A stretch of DNA of 64,000 nucleotides from the NCBI RefSeq assembly GCF_009828025.1, contig NZ_WTYA01000001.1, forward strand, positions 310,001 to 374,000, written 5' to 3'. Positions 1 to 8,384 of this stretch are shown here, one piece after another (the stretch's first letter is position 1; every line of letters begins with the position of its first letter). Source of the stretch: Qipengyuania algicida. GTDB lineage: Bacteria > Pseudomonadota > Alphaproteobacteria > Sphingomonadales > Sphingomonadaceae. The notes beneath the pieces are model-generated. The model saw nothing but the letters and a program-made list of their open reading frames with translations. It searched no databases and was not told the DNA's origin. The translations under genes and the position numbers were made by a program.

Positions 1-534
1 CTGGGCGGTGCGCTGATCGAGAATAGCCCTGAGGAAATAGATCGCTGCATGGACATCAACCTCAAGGGCGTGTTCTTCGGCGCACAGGCGGCGTATGTAT
101 GGCTCAAGCGCAGTGCTCCGGGATCGTGCCTGCTCAACACTGCCAGCGCCGCAGGGATTTATGGCACACCCGGCGCGAGCGTCTATTCGGCCACGAAATT
201 CGGCGTGCGCGCGCTGACCGAAAGCCTCGATGCCGAATGGGCCGAGGATGGGATCAAGGTCCGCTCGCTGATGCCCGGCTTCATCGACACGCCGCTCCTC
301 GACAAGAATCCGCACCATGGCGCAAACGAGGATATCCGCAGCCGCGTGACTGAAGCGGGGCTGGAGATCACACCGGCCAGCGAAGTCGCGGAAGCTGCCT
401 GGAATGCCGTTCATGGCGACAAGCTGCACACACTTGTCGGCAAGACCGCCAAGAACCTCGCATTCGGCGCGCGCTGGATGCCCGGACGTGTCCGGAAGCA
501 GGTGCGCGGATCGGCTCGCCCGCTGGGCAAGTGA
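1..534 (+). CDS. SDR family oxidoreductase, 5' end outside window
   Basis: The frame is open from base 1, so the N-terminal half with the dinucleotide-binding glycine motif lies upstream. What is visible is the C-terminal half of a short-chain dehydrogenase/reductase: DINLKGVFFGAQAAY (helix 5 region), then a serine-containing strand (NTASAAG) and the catalytic YSATK motif (Tyr-x-x-x-Lys). The PGFIDTPLL segment after the active site is typical of classical SDRs. An NAD(P)H-dependent oxidoreduction of an alcohol or ketone is expected. The substrate cannot be read from the sequence. The gene ends 12 bases before the convergent pterin dehydratase gene. Confidence 0.88.
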   Translation: MGGALIENSPEEIDRCMDINLKGVFFGAQAAYVWLKRSAPGSCLLNTASAAGIYGTPGASVYSATKFGVRALTESLDAEWAEDGIKVRSLMPGFIDTPLLDKNPHHGANEDIRSRVTEAGLEITPASEVAEAAWNAVHGDKLHTLVGKTAKNLAFGARWMPGRVRKQVRGSARPLGK

Positions 535-546
535 TCCGCCCGCCCC

Positions 547-840
547 CTAGGCCAGCAGCTTGTCGATCTTGCGCGCCAGCTTGACGTCGCGCAGGCTCAA
601 CCCGCCTGCGTCATGCGTGGTGAGGGTGATTTCGACCTTGTTGTAGACATTGAACCACTCGGGATGATGATCCTTGCGTTCGGCCAGCATGGCAACGCGC
701 GTCATGAAAGCGAAGGCTTCGGAGAAATTGGCGAATTCGAAGGTCCGCTCTATCGCACTGTCATCGCGACAAAGCCTCCATTCGCTGAGCGCATCAAGCC
801 AGCTTTTGCGCTCGTCTTTGGTCAATTGCTCTACCGACAC
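547..840 (-). CDS. phhB: 4a-hydroxytetrahydrobiopterin dehydratase (pterin carbinolamine dehydratase)
   Basis: A 97-residue protein with the PCD/DCoH family signature [14 protein letters not shown] followed by a threonine-rich strand and [10 protein letters not shown]. Known members dehydrate the 4a-carbinolamine formed by aromatic amino acid hydroxylases and regenerate tetrahydropterin. In bacteria without that pathway they may serve molybdopterin or other pterin metabolism. I chose the GTG at 840 because GGAG lies six bases before it and the protein then begins MSVEQL. A GTG at 852 would add four residues but has no good ribosome site. The gene is divergent from ccmA, with about 70 bases for both promoters. 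No aromatic hydroxylase gene is visible here. Confidence 0.88.
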   Translation of the reverse strand: MSVEQLTKDERKSWLDALSEWRLCRDDSAIERTFEFANFSEAFAFMTRVAMLAERKDHHPEWFNVYNKVEITLTTHDAGGLSLRDVKLARKIDKLLA

Positions 841-909
841 TGTATTCTCCACTCACCATGCGGACAGGCCGCTTGTCCGTCTGGCGGCTTTTGCCTAACC
901 GGCAATGTC

Positions 910-1533
910 ATGCAAGCTTCGGCGCTCACAGCATGGGAATTGTTCTGCCGACGGGGCGACCGTTTGCTGTTTGGCTCGCTCGACATCTGGGTAGAAGCGG
1001 GCGGCGCGGTGCACCTCGTCGGGCCCAACGGGATCGGCAAGTCTTCGCTGTTGCAGATTCTCGCCGGACTGCGCCCTTCGTCACCATCGGACCGGCTGGG
1101 GGCAGCGGATGTGAAACGCGGAAGCGTGGCCTGGCAAGGGCGCCTCGGCCTGCTCGATGCACACTGCACGCTTGACGAGGTCTTGCCGCTCGAGAACGCC
1201 CTTGCATTCTGGGCGCGGATCGACGGAGCTGCACGCAGCGATCAAAGCGCAGCAATGGTGCGCATGGGACTGTCCTCACTGACAGATGTCCCGGTGCGTT
1301 ATCTTTCGACCGGGCAGCGCAAACGGGCGGGATTCGCGCGGCTCCTGATCCAGAACGCCGATCACTGGCTGCTCGATGAGCCGCTCAACGGTCTGGACAT
1401 CGATGGGGTGGCGCTGGTCGAAGAGTTGATCGCAGAGCGGCGCGCGGCGGGCGGAGCGATTGTCGTCGCTTCGCACCAGCCGATCGCTCTGCCCGATGCG
1501 CAGGCGATAGACCTGAGAGACCATCCGTGGTGA
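910..1533 (+). CDS. ccmA: heme exporter ATP-binding protein CcmA
   Basis: A 207-residue ABC ATPase. The Walker A motif GPNGIGKSS begins near residue 38, the signature is degenerate (STGQRKR near 133), and Walker B HWLLDEP has D156 and E157. Its short length and pairing with a CcmB-type permease identify the cytochrome c maturation exporter rather than a general importer. CcmA energises release of holo-CcmE from CcmC in system I cytochrome c biogenesis, at the cytoplasmic face of the inner membrane. The frame is open further upstream, but ATG 910 gives the family-typical start MQASALTAWELFCRRG. The stop overlaps the ccmB start (TGATG), implying translational coupling. Confidence 0.93.
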   Translation: MQASALTAWELFCRRGDRLLFGSLDIWVEAGGAVHLVGPNGIGKSSLLQILAGLRPSSPSDRLGAADVKRGSVAWQGRLGLLDAHCTLDEVLPLENALAFWARIDGAARSDQSAAMVRMGLSSLTDVPVRYLSTGQRKRAGFARLLIQNADHWLLDEPLNGLDIDGVALVEELIAERRAAGGAIVVASHQPIALPDAQAIDLRDHPW

Positions 1534-2183
1534 TGCTGACTCTCCTCAAGCGCGATCTTGCAATACTGCTCCCCGGTGGAAGGCGCGGCGGATCGCTGCT
1601 GCCGCTGTTGTTCTTCCTCGCCGTTGCAATGCTCTATCCCTTCGCAGTTGGACCCGAGCCGCAATTGCTCGCACGCACCGGTGGTGGAGTGATCTGGGTC
1701 GCGGCGCTGCTCGCGGCGATCCTCCCGCTGGAACGGTTGGTCGCTGCGGATCTCGAAAGCGGCGTATTCGATCAGCTCGCTCTACGCGGCGTGGCGGAAG
1801 AAGCGGCGATGTCCAGCCGGATGATCGCGCATTGGCTCGCGTTCGCACCCCTGTTACTGATTGCCGCTCTGCCCGCTTCAGCGCTCCTTGGCCTGCCGGG
1901 AGACAAGCTCACAACCTTGCTGCTCGGCCTGCTGGCGGGAACGCCGGGTCTTGCGGCAATCGGTCTCACCATCGCTGCGCTCACCGCCAGCCTGCGCGGC
2001 GGGGCGGCTCTGGCCGGTCTGATGCTCATCCCCCTCGCCATTCCGATCCTGATTTTCGGGGCAGGATCACTGGCTCGGCCCGATCCGTCGGCGATCGCAT
2101 TCGCCGCAGCAATCAGCTTTCTGTTTGTCGCCATAGCACCTTTTGCAGCAGCGGCCGCAATCCGATCTGTCCGCGACGCCTGA
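1533..2183 (+). CDS. ccmB: heme exporter permease CcmB
   Basis: About 216 residues, mostly hydrophobic, with roughly six membrane segments (for example LLPLLFFLAVAMLYPFAV near the N-terminus and several Ala/Leu-rich helices). The N-terminal LLKRDLAILLPGGRRGG is typical of CcmB. It forms the membrane half of the CcmAB transporter needed for periplasmic cytochrome c assembly. ATG 1533 overlaps the ccmA stop by one base; two in-frame GTG codons at 1527 and 1530 are alternatives. No ccmC, ccmD or ccmE follows, so the remaining system I genes must be elsewhere. Confidence 0.92.
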   Translation: MLTLLKRDLAILLPGGRRGGSLLPLLFFLAVAMLYPFAVGPEPQLLARTGGGVIWVAALLAAILPLERLVAADLESGVFDQLALRGVAEEAAMSSRMIAHWLAFAPLLLIAALPASALLGLPGDKLTTLLLGLLAGTPGLAAIGLTIAALTASLRGGAALAGLMLIPLAIPILIFGAGSLARPDPSAIAFAAAISFLFVAIAPFAAAAAIRSVRDA

Positions 2184-2325
2184 GTATTCCATCGCGCTGC
2201 GCACAAACGAGCAGCCATAATGCGCCGATGGGAGGTCTAAGTAGATTTACGGTAAGGCCCGTTCACGGCAAAATCCGGATTTCCCGATAAGCAGCCACAA
2301 GGATCCAGAACTATTGGGGGCCGAA

Positions 2326-4296
2326 ATGTGGCGTCCGCTATTCGCCCATCTTGCGTTTCAGACTGACGACGACGATCTCATTCGTGCGCAATTCCAGTCG
2401 CTCACCAAACAGATTCCGCTGATCTACATGATCCTGATCTGCAATGCTCTCGTCATTGCGATTGAGTTCTACCGTGCCGACCTCGTATTCCTGACTCTGG
2501 TCATGCCCCTGTGCTTCTGCTCCATCGCTGCCTTGCGCGCTTGCTGGTGGTGGAAACGCCGCAGCGTGCCGATGGAAGCGAACATGAATCTGGTCAAAAT
2601 GATCCGGCGGACGTGCAGTCTCGCGGTCGTTATGACGTTGATCTTTACCGGATGGTGCCTCGCGATTTACCCTTTGGGCACCCCCTACACGCGCGGCCAC
2701 CTGACCTTCTTTCTCGGCCTCACTCTGGTCAGTTCCGTGTTCTGCCTACTGGCGGTCCGTGTGGTGGCGATCCGCGTGGCAGCCACCAGTTGCAGTCTGT
2801 TCGTCGGCTATTTCGCCTGGGTCGAGGACGGCGAGATGCTGTCCTCATCTCTGGTTCTGCTGTTCGTTACTGTGGGCATGATCGTGGTGGCGTCGCGCTA
2901 TAATGAAGATTTCTCTGAGCTGATCCGCTCGCAACGCGACCTGAAAAACCAGAAGGCAGAAGCGGAACGACTGAGCGAGGAAAACCGTCGCGTTGCCTTT
3001 ACCGACCAGCTCAGCGGCTTGCCCAATCGCAGGAAACTGCTGAGCCATCTCAATCTGCTGGAGCAACGTCCCCACATCTCCACCGACAGCCAAGCAGTGA
3101 TGTTCATCGATCTGGACGGGTTCAAGGACATCAACGACGCGCATGGTCATCAGGCGGGCGACGCACTGATCAGCGAGATCAGCTCGCGACTTCAATCGAC
3201 GTGCCCGGATTTCGCGACACTGACACGGATCGGCGGTGACGAGTTCGCCATTCTGATCGAAACGCCTCATGCGACCCAAGCAGCACAGGAGCTGGCGAAC
3301 AAGGTAAGTGCGAAAATCTGCCAGCCACTGACCATTGACGGACATGTCCTGCAAGTCGGCGCCAGCATCGGAATTGCGTCAAATTTCGACGGCCAATCGA
3401 CCGGCCTCGAACTGCTCCGTCGTGCCGATATGGCCATGTATCACGTCAAGACCGGGGGCAAGGGTAAGGTCGCGCTATATGACGCCAGCTTCGATCAAGG
3501 CCGGTTGCACAGGCTCGAGATCGAACAGCAGATCGGGCGCGGCCTCAGGAACGGTGAATTCGAAGTCCACTACCAACCGCTCGTCAATGCAGAAACTGGT
3601 GAAATCATCGCCGCCGAAGCGCTGCTCCGATGGCCTCGCCGCCGGGAAGGCCAGCTCAATCCTCAACGGATCGTCGAAGTTGCCGAAATGACTGGCCAGA
3701 TTCACCCACTCGGTCAGTTCGTTCTCGAGCGCGCCTGTCGGGATTTTGCGTTGATCGAAGACCTGAAAGTCAGCGTCAACGTTTCGCCCAGCCAGTTCCA
3801 GGATCCCGGCTTCAGTCATCATGTCGATGCGGTCCTGCGCGATTGCGGCCTGCCCCACCAAAGGCTGCAGCTTGAGATCACCGAGGGCTATCTGCTGACC
3901 AATCCCGAACGCGCGATCGCGGCGGTCAGTCGATTCAAGAAGATGGGCATGTCGGTGGCGCTCGACGATTTCGGCACCGGCTTCACCAGCATCCATTACC
4001 TGCGCTCCTACGGCTTCAGCCATATCAAGATCGACAAATCACTGATCACTGGCCTGACCACCGACAGCAACACGATCTCGCTGATCACCGGCGCAATCTA
4101 TCTCGCTCGCGGCCTCAACTTGCGCGTGATCGTGGAAGGTGTGGAAACGGAAGATCAGGCGCAAATCCTCAGGGCAATCGGCTGTCACAACATGCAGGGA
4201 TACCACTTCGGGCGACCGATGCCGTTTGACGAGTTCGTTCGCCTTTGCAAACGCAACGCTGGGACGTCCGAAACGGAATTAAGGAAGATCGCCTGA
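2326..4296 (+). CDS. membrane GGDEF-EAL protein (c-di-GMP synthesis/degradation)
   Basis: A 656-residue protein. The first ~200 residues hold about five or six hydrophobic segments (a membrane sensor of unknown ligand). A short charged linker follows, then a GGDEF domain with an intact IGGDEF motif at about 303-307, then an EAL domain with AAEALLRW (EAL at ~431-433) and ALDDFGTGFTS at ~547, the metal-binding loop of active phosphodiesterases. The sequence before GGDEF (CPDFATLTRI) does not place an RxxD inhibitory site at the usual spacing. Both active motifs are intact, so the net activity cannot be predicted. ATG 2326 is preceded by GGGGG; an upstream TTG (2314) is possible. It stands alone, with a 142-base upstream gap. 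Confidence 0.92.
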   Translation: MWRPLFAHLAFQTDDDDLIRAQFQSLTKQIPLIYMILICNALVIAIEFYRADLVFLTLVMPLCFCSIAALRACWWWKRRSVPMEANMNLVKMIRRTCSLAVVMTLIFTGWCLAIYPLGTPYTRGHLTFFLGLTLVSSVFCLLAVRVVAIRVAATSCSLFVGYFAWVEDGEMLSSSLVLLFVTVGMIVVASRYNEDFSELIRSQRDLKNQKAEAERLSEENRRVAFTDQLSGLPNRRKLLSHLNLLEQRPHISTDSQAVMFIDLDGFKDINDAHGHQAGDALISEISSRLQSTCPDFATLTRIGGDEFAILIETPHATQAAQELANKVSAKICQPLTIDGHVLQVGASIGIASNFDGQSTGLELLRRADMAMYHVKTGGKGKVALYDASFDQGRLHRLEIEQQIGRGLRNGEFEVHYQPLVNAETGEIIAAEALLRWPRRREGQLNPQRIVEVAEMTGQIHPLGQFVLERACRDFALIEDLKVSVNVSPSQFQDPGFSHHVDAVLRDCGLPHQRLQLEITEGYLLTNPERAIAAVSRFKKMGMSVALDDFGTGFTSIHYLRSYGFSHIKIDKSLITGLTTDSNTISLITGAIYLARGLNLRVIVEGVETEDQAQILRAIGCHNMQGYHFGRPMPFDEFVRLCKRNAGTSETELRKIA

Positions 4297-4334
4297 CGCG
4301 GGCGCACCTTGAACCAGCCAAAACCAGTCCGATT

Positions 4335-4690
4335 TCAGTCTGTAGGCGGTTGCCAGAGCTCTATCGGATTGCCTTCGGGGTCATGAATACGCGCGAACCG
4401 GCCCGTTTCCGGGCTGTCCCACTCGGCATTAGTGACGGCTTCGACGCCAGCCTGCTTTAGCATGGCCAGCATCGCATCAGATCATCAACCCGCAGGTTGA
4501 GCATCCACTGCTTGTCCGCTGACCAATAATCGGTGCTCGCCTGGAACGGCATGAACACTGTCGGTCCTGCCTGTTGCTGCCACGGATCCCATCCCTCGGG
4601 CACGATGCCAAGATGCGTGCGATACCATGCCTTCAGCGTGTCGGGATCATTCGCCCGAAAAAACACACCGCCAATTCCGGTAATACCCAT
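4335..4690 (-). pseudogene. glyoxalase/VOC-family protein, interrupted by a one-base frameshift
   Basis: From ATG 4690 the frame reads MGITGIGGVFFRANDPDT, a start typical of small vicinal-oxygen-chelate proteins, through NLRVDDL, then goes out of frame and stops after DLMRCWPC at 4457. Adding one base near 4478-4480 restores the rest of the domain: DAMLAMLKQAGVEAVTNAEW, then DSPETGRFARIHDPEGNPIE and LWQPPTD, ending in TGA at 4335. The restored protein is 118 residues, the normal size for a single VOC module. It is either a recent pseudogene or a sequencing deletion; everything downstream of the break is well preserved. VOC proteins bind metal and act as glyoxalases, dioxygenases or resistance proteins; the substrate is unknown. 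It lies 71 bases downstream of map. Confidence 0.85.
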
Positions 4691-4761
4691 GACAAGCCCT
4701 CCTCTTGCTCAAGAGGCGCGCCAGCATATCCTGCGATGACATCGGCGCTAAGCACAAATCG

Positions 4762-5589
4762 TCAGGCGTAAGGCGGCCGGTGCAGGCCCTTGGGGCTTTC
4801 GGTGAAGATCTCGCAACCCGTCTCGGTAATGGCGATCGAATGTTCGAATTGCGCCGAGAGGCTCTTGTCTCGCGTCACCGCGGTCCATCCGTCACTCAGC
4901 ATCTTGGCATGCGGACGACCGAGGTTGATCATCGGTTCGATGGTGAAGAACATTCCCGGCTTGAGCAGCGGACCGATGCCCGCACGCCCGGCATGGATCA
5001 CCTCGGGCGCGTCATGGAACAGCCGTCCGACACCGTGCCCGCAAAATTCGCGCACCACACCATAGCGGTGCTGGCGCGCGTGCTGTTCGATGACTGCACC
5101 GATATCGCCCAACCGCGCTCCGGGCCTGGCCGCCTCGATCCCCAGCATCAGGCATTCATAGGTCACATCGACCAGTCGCTTGGCCTTGAGCGGCACCTCG
5201 CCGACGAAATACATCCGGCTGGTATCGCCATGCCAGCCGTCGAGCAGGGGGGTCACATCGACATTGACTATGTCGCCGTCCTTCAGCGTCTTTTCGCTCG
5301 GAATACCGTGGCAGATCACATGGTTGACCGAGATGCAGCAGCTATGGGTGTAGCCGCGATAGCCCAGCGTTGCGGGCACTGCGCCGCCGTCGAATGTCAT
5401 TTCCCGCACCCGGTCGTCGATGGCGCTGGTGGCAATGCCGGGCTCGATCATGGTGGCAACCTCGTCCAGGATTTCAGCCGCCAGCCGTCCGGCGCGGCGC
5501 ATCCCTTCGAAGCCTGCTTCATTGTGGAGTTTGATGGTGCCGTCGCGATAAACGGCCTCGTCACTATCGATCGTCTGGTATTCGGTCAT
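4762..5589 (-). CDS. map: methionine aminopeptidase, type I
   Basis: A 275-residue M24A metallopeptidase that removes the initiator methionine from nascent proteins in the cytoplasm. All five metal ligands are present with E. coli-like spacing: D111, D122, H185, E218 and E249, plus the catalytic H94 in NHVICHGIP. GHGVGRLFHDAP and FTIEPMI are the classical motifs. The protein is slightly longer than E. coli MAP, with extra residues before the fold at the N-terminus. It probably shares a transcript with the lipoprotein gene 39 bases upstream and the frameshifted VOC gene downstream. Confidence 0.96.
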   Translation of the reverse strand: MTEYQTIDSDEAVYRDGTIKLHNEAGFEGMRRAGRLAAEILDEVATMIEPGIATSAIDDRVREMTFDGGAVPATLGYRGYTHSCCISVNHVICHGIPSEKTLKDGDIVNVDVTPLLDGWHGDTSRMYFVGEVPLKAKRLVDVTYECLMLGIEAARPGARLGDIGAVIEQHARQHRYGVVREFCGHGVGRLFHDAPEVIHAGRAGIGPLLKPGMFFTIEPMINLGRPHAKMLSDGWTAVTRDKSLSAQFEHSIAITETGCEIFTESPKGLHRPPYA

Positions 5590-5628
5590 AGGCGCTATCT
5601 AGCGATTGCCGCGTCAAATTGCGAGCGG

Positions 5629-6501
5629 TCAGCGGCTAATGGTGAAAGCGGAGGCATATTCGGGCTTTACGGCATCGATGATCGCGGAATCGACAGGGAA
5701 GGTCAGCTCATAGCTGCCTTCGGCATAGGGTCCGGCGACATAGGGGCCGAACCAGATGCCGATGCGGTCGAATTTCTCACCTCCACTCGATCCGGGCAAA
5801 ATCGTGGCTTCGTCGAGATGCGGGCAGCCATTGAGAAAATCGTCCGAGCCGCTGGGCTTGGGAATCGGCTCCCCCCGCTTCTTTGCCCGGGCTTTGTCCA
5901 GCTTTTCGCACAGCGTGGGGCCAAGCGCCCGCTCCAGCGCTCCGGGAGAACGGAACATTTCCTTGCCCGTCACCGCACGGCCCACGCGCTTATCCCACAC
6001 CAGGGAACTCAACCCGGTCATTCCATGCGCGCCGCCTGAATAGACGTAGGCGAGATCGGACAGGCTGAGCCATTGCGGCAAATCCGCGACAACTTGCCAC
6101 TCATTCTTGGTCCCGAAACTGCGGCAGCTCGCGCAATCGTCGGGGGTGGAGGCCAGCGCCTGATTCCATTGAGCTTTCTGGCTGGCCAGTGCCTTGTCGC
6201 GTTCGCGGGTCAGCAGCGCGGCGAGTTTGGGGATCGCGCTGACCGCCGCGGGCCAACTATAGGAGAACCTGCGGCTTCCTTCCACCTTACCCGGTGCGGT
6301 CTCATTATCGGTGAAATCTACCGGCTTTGCATCCGCCGCCGCCTGCTTCACCGCCGAAGCTGTGGCCTGCGCAGCAACCGACCTGCCATGGTCGGGCGCT
6401 ACGGCGGTCTGTTTCTTCATGTCTCTCGGCGAGGAACAGCCTGCGCTCGACAGGGCGAGCATTATCGGGAAGAGGGGACTTCGTAGCAGTCGTTGGAGCA
6501 T
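5629..6501 (-). CDS. DUF3298/DUF4163-type (RsiV-like) lipoprotein
   Basis: A 290-residue protein beginning MLQRLLRSPLFPIMLALS and then SAGC, a signal peptide with a lipobox (Cys about residue 21). The frame is open further upstream, but this ATG at 6501 gives the only sensible export signal. The mature part has FSYSWPAAVSAIP and SLSDLAYVYSGGAHGM, the SGGAHG element shared by DUF3298 domains such as that of the anti-sigma factor RsiV, and a C-terminal AEGSYELTFPVD. RsiV itself binds lysozyme; whether this protein binds an enzyme or inhibits one is not shown. It is divergent from the M17 aminopeptidase gene with only about 42 bases between starts. Confidence 0.78.
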   Translation of the reverse strand: MLQRLLRSPLFPIMLALSSAGCSSPRDMKKQTAVAPDHGRSVAAQATASAVKQAAADAKPVDFTDNETAPGKVEGSRRFSYSWPAAVSAIPKLAALLTRERDKALASQKAQWNQALASTPDDCASCRSFGTKNEWQVVADLPQWLSLSDLAYVYSGGAHGMTGLSSLVWDKRVGRAVTGKEMFRSPGALERALGPTLCEKLDKARAKKRGEPIPKPSGSDDFLNGCPHLDEATILPGSSGGEKFDRIGIWFGPYVAGPYAEGSYELTFPVDSAIIDAVKPEYASAFTISR

Positions 6502-6543
6502 GATGCCCCAATGCCATGAAACCCGCCGCTCAGGAAAGGCGCA

Positions 6544-7923
6544 ATGACAGAAACTCCACTTATCCAGCCAGACCGGGGGCAGGACGCGATTGCCCTCCAC
6601 CTCGTCAACAAGGACAGTTTCGAGAGCTGGGCCAAGTCGCTATCCGCCCCTCAGCGCGCCGTTCTGGCCGCGCAGAAGTTCGACGGGGCCGGATACCAGA
6701 CCGCGATCATCCCCGATGGCGAGAGCTGGTTCGCGGTCGGCGGTGTGGCCGATCCGGACAGGCTGTCTAGCTGGTGCATGGCAAAACTTGCGGAAATTCT
6801 GCCCGCAGGCACCTATCGCCGCGCTTCCGGAGAACCCGGACCGGCGCTGCATGGCTGGCAGACCGCGCAATATGCGTTCACGCGCTACCACCGCAACGAA
6901 CACGCCACCGGACCGCGCATCCTTCTGACCAAGGAGGTCGGGCGGATCGATCCCGCCATCGCCGAGGCGCGCGCAGTCGGCTTGGTCCGCGATCTGGTCA
7001 ACACGCCTGCCGAGGACATGGGCCCTGCTGCGCTCGAGGAAACCGCCGAAAAGCTCGCTAAGAATCATGGCGCGGAACTCGAAGTGATCCGCGGCGATGC
7101 GCTGGAGCGCGACTATCCGATGGTCCATGCGGTCGGCCGCGCAGCCGCGCGCAGCCATGCACCTCGCCTGATCCACCTCACCTGGGGCAAGCCGGACGCG
7201 CCGGTGCTGGCGATCGTCGGCAAGGGCGTGTGCTTTGATTCGGGCGGGCTCGACGTCAAAAGCTCCAGCGGGATGCTGCTGATGAAAAAGGACATGGGCG
7301 GAAGCGCACATGCGCTGGCACTCGCCTCGCTGGTAATGGGCGGCCATCTGCCGGTGCGCCTGCACCTGTTCGTGCCCGCGGTCGAAAACGCGATTTCGGG
7401 CAACAGCTTCCGCCCCGGAGATGTGCTCAAGAGCCGCAAGGGGTTAACGGTAGAGATCGGCAACACCGATGCCGAAGGGCGGCTGATCCTCGGCGATGCA
7501 CTGGCGCGTGCGAGCGAGGAAAAGCCCGAACTCATCATCGATTTCGCCACCCTCACCGGCGCGGCCCGCGTGGCCCTCGGCCCCGACCTGCCCGCGCTGA
7601 TGACGCGCCGCGACGAGACCGCGCATGCATTGATCGAAGCGGGCCTCGCGCATGATGACGAGGTCTGGCGCCTCCCGCTTCCCGACGCCTATCGCGATTA
7701 TCTCTCCTCCGAAATCGCCGATACCAACAACACCCATACCAACGGCTTTGCCGGGGCGAGCATCGCCGGGCTGTTCCTCGACCGCTTCGTGGGCGAGGAG
7801 ATCGACTGGGCGCATTTCGACACTTTCGCATGGCGCCCCACGCACAAGCCCGGCCGGCCCAAGGGCGGCGAGGCGCTCGGCCTGCGCGCGTCATGGCATA
7901 TGCTGAGGGCACGCTTTGGCTAA
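6544..7923 (+). CDS. leucyl aminopeptidase family protein (M17)
   Basis: A 459-residue cytosolic metallo-aminopeptidase. The catalytic core holds GKGVCFDSGGLDVK, then MKKDMGGSAHALA and the signature NTDAEGRLILGDAL at about residues 307-320. Together these carry the lysine, aspartate and glutamate ligands of the two-metal centre. DTNNTHTNGFAGASIAGLFL near the C-terminus is also typical. The N-terminal ~150 residues are the less conserved M17 domain. It is a little shorter than PepA (about 500) and nearer to PepB-like sphingomonad proteins. It is followed 119 bases later by an SH3-domain gene; in related bacteria, as I recall, a cell-wall C40 peptidase sits at that position. Confidence 0.93.
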   Translation: MTETPLIQPDRGQDAIALHLVNKDSFESWAKSLSAPQRAVLAAQKFDGAGYQTAIIPDGESWFAVGGVADPDRLSSWCMAKLAEILPAGTYRRASGEPGPALHGWQTAQYAFTRYHRNEHATGPRILLTKEVGRIDPAIAEARAVGLVRDLVNTPAEDMGPAALEETAEKLAKNHGAELEVIRGDALERDYPMVHAVGRAAARSHAPRLIHLTWGKPDAPVLAIVGKGVCFDSGGLDVKSSSGMLLMKKDMGGSAHALALASLVMGGHLPVRLHLFVPAVENAISGNSFRPGDVLKSRKGLTVEIGNTDAEGRLILGDALARASEEKPELIIDFATLTGAARVALGPDLPALMTRRDETAHALIEAGLAHDDEVWRLPLPDAYRDYLSSEIADTNNTHTNGFAGASIAGLFLDRFVGEEIDWAHFDTFAWRPTHKPGRPKGGEALGLRASWHMLRARFG

Positions 7924-8042
7924 CGTCATCGCGGGCACAGATGGGCAGTTTGGCCACCTGACTGTGCCCCCATCCGGTACAATTTGCCCGCCGCGCTTGC
8001 CCCTTTTCGCCTCTGACGGTAAGCGCGCGGTTTACACATGAA

Positions 8043-8384
8043 ATGGACCTTTTCTTCGTGACCGACGCTCCCACCGGAGAGCTGGCCCTGACCGGGCCGA
8101 GCAAGACGCTCGATGCAGCGCATTGGCCGGTGCGCGGGGATCTGGCGCACATTCGCCTGGCAGGGCTGTGCTTCGTCCCGCATTACGCAGTTCCGATGGC
8201 CCATCGCCTCACCACATCAGCAACCTTGCATGCCGCGCAGGGAGACCATTCACCAGAACGCGCCGCGCTGACCGCCGGAACGCTGTTCAACGTGCTCGAC
8301 ATCTCGGGCAATTGGGCTTGGGGACAGGTCGGGGAGGATGGCTTCGTCGGCTATCTCCCGCTCGCAGTGCTCGAACGGGTATGA
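8043..8384 (+). CDS. bacterial SH3-domain protein, lacks the expected peptidase domain
   Basis: A 113-residue protein with no signal peptide. It resembles the N-terminal SH3 modules of NlpC/P60 (C40) cell-wall peptidases: GELALTGPSKTLDAAHWPVR, then RGDLAHIRLAG, AAQGDHSPERAALTAGTLFN, GNWAWGQVGEDGFVGYLPL. The usual C-terminal NlpC/P60 catalytic domain (Cys, His) is absent, because the frame stops and argC begins within the last four bases (ATGA overlap). The overlap suggests translational coupling to argC. It may be a remnant of a C40 peptidase or a stand-alone binding module. I infer no enzymatic activity. Confidence 0.75.
   Translation: MDLFFVTDAPTGELALTGPSKTLDAAHWPVRGDLAHIRLAGLCFVPHYAVPMAHRLTTSATLHAAQGDHSPERAALTAGTLFNVLDISGNWAWGQVGEDGFVGYLPLAVLERV

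Noticed and set aside
4705..6039. 444-codon plus-strand frame opposite map and the lipoprotein gene
   Set aside because: Map has all catalytic residues on the other strand; the plus-strand frame shows no family resemblance.
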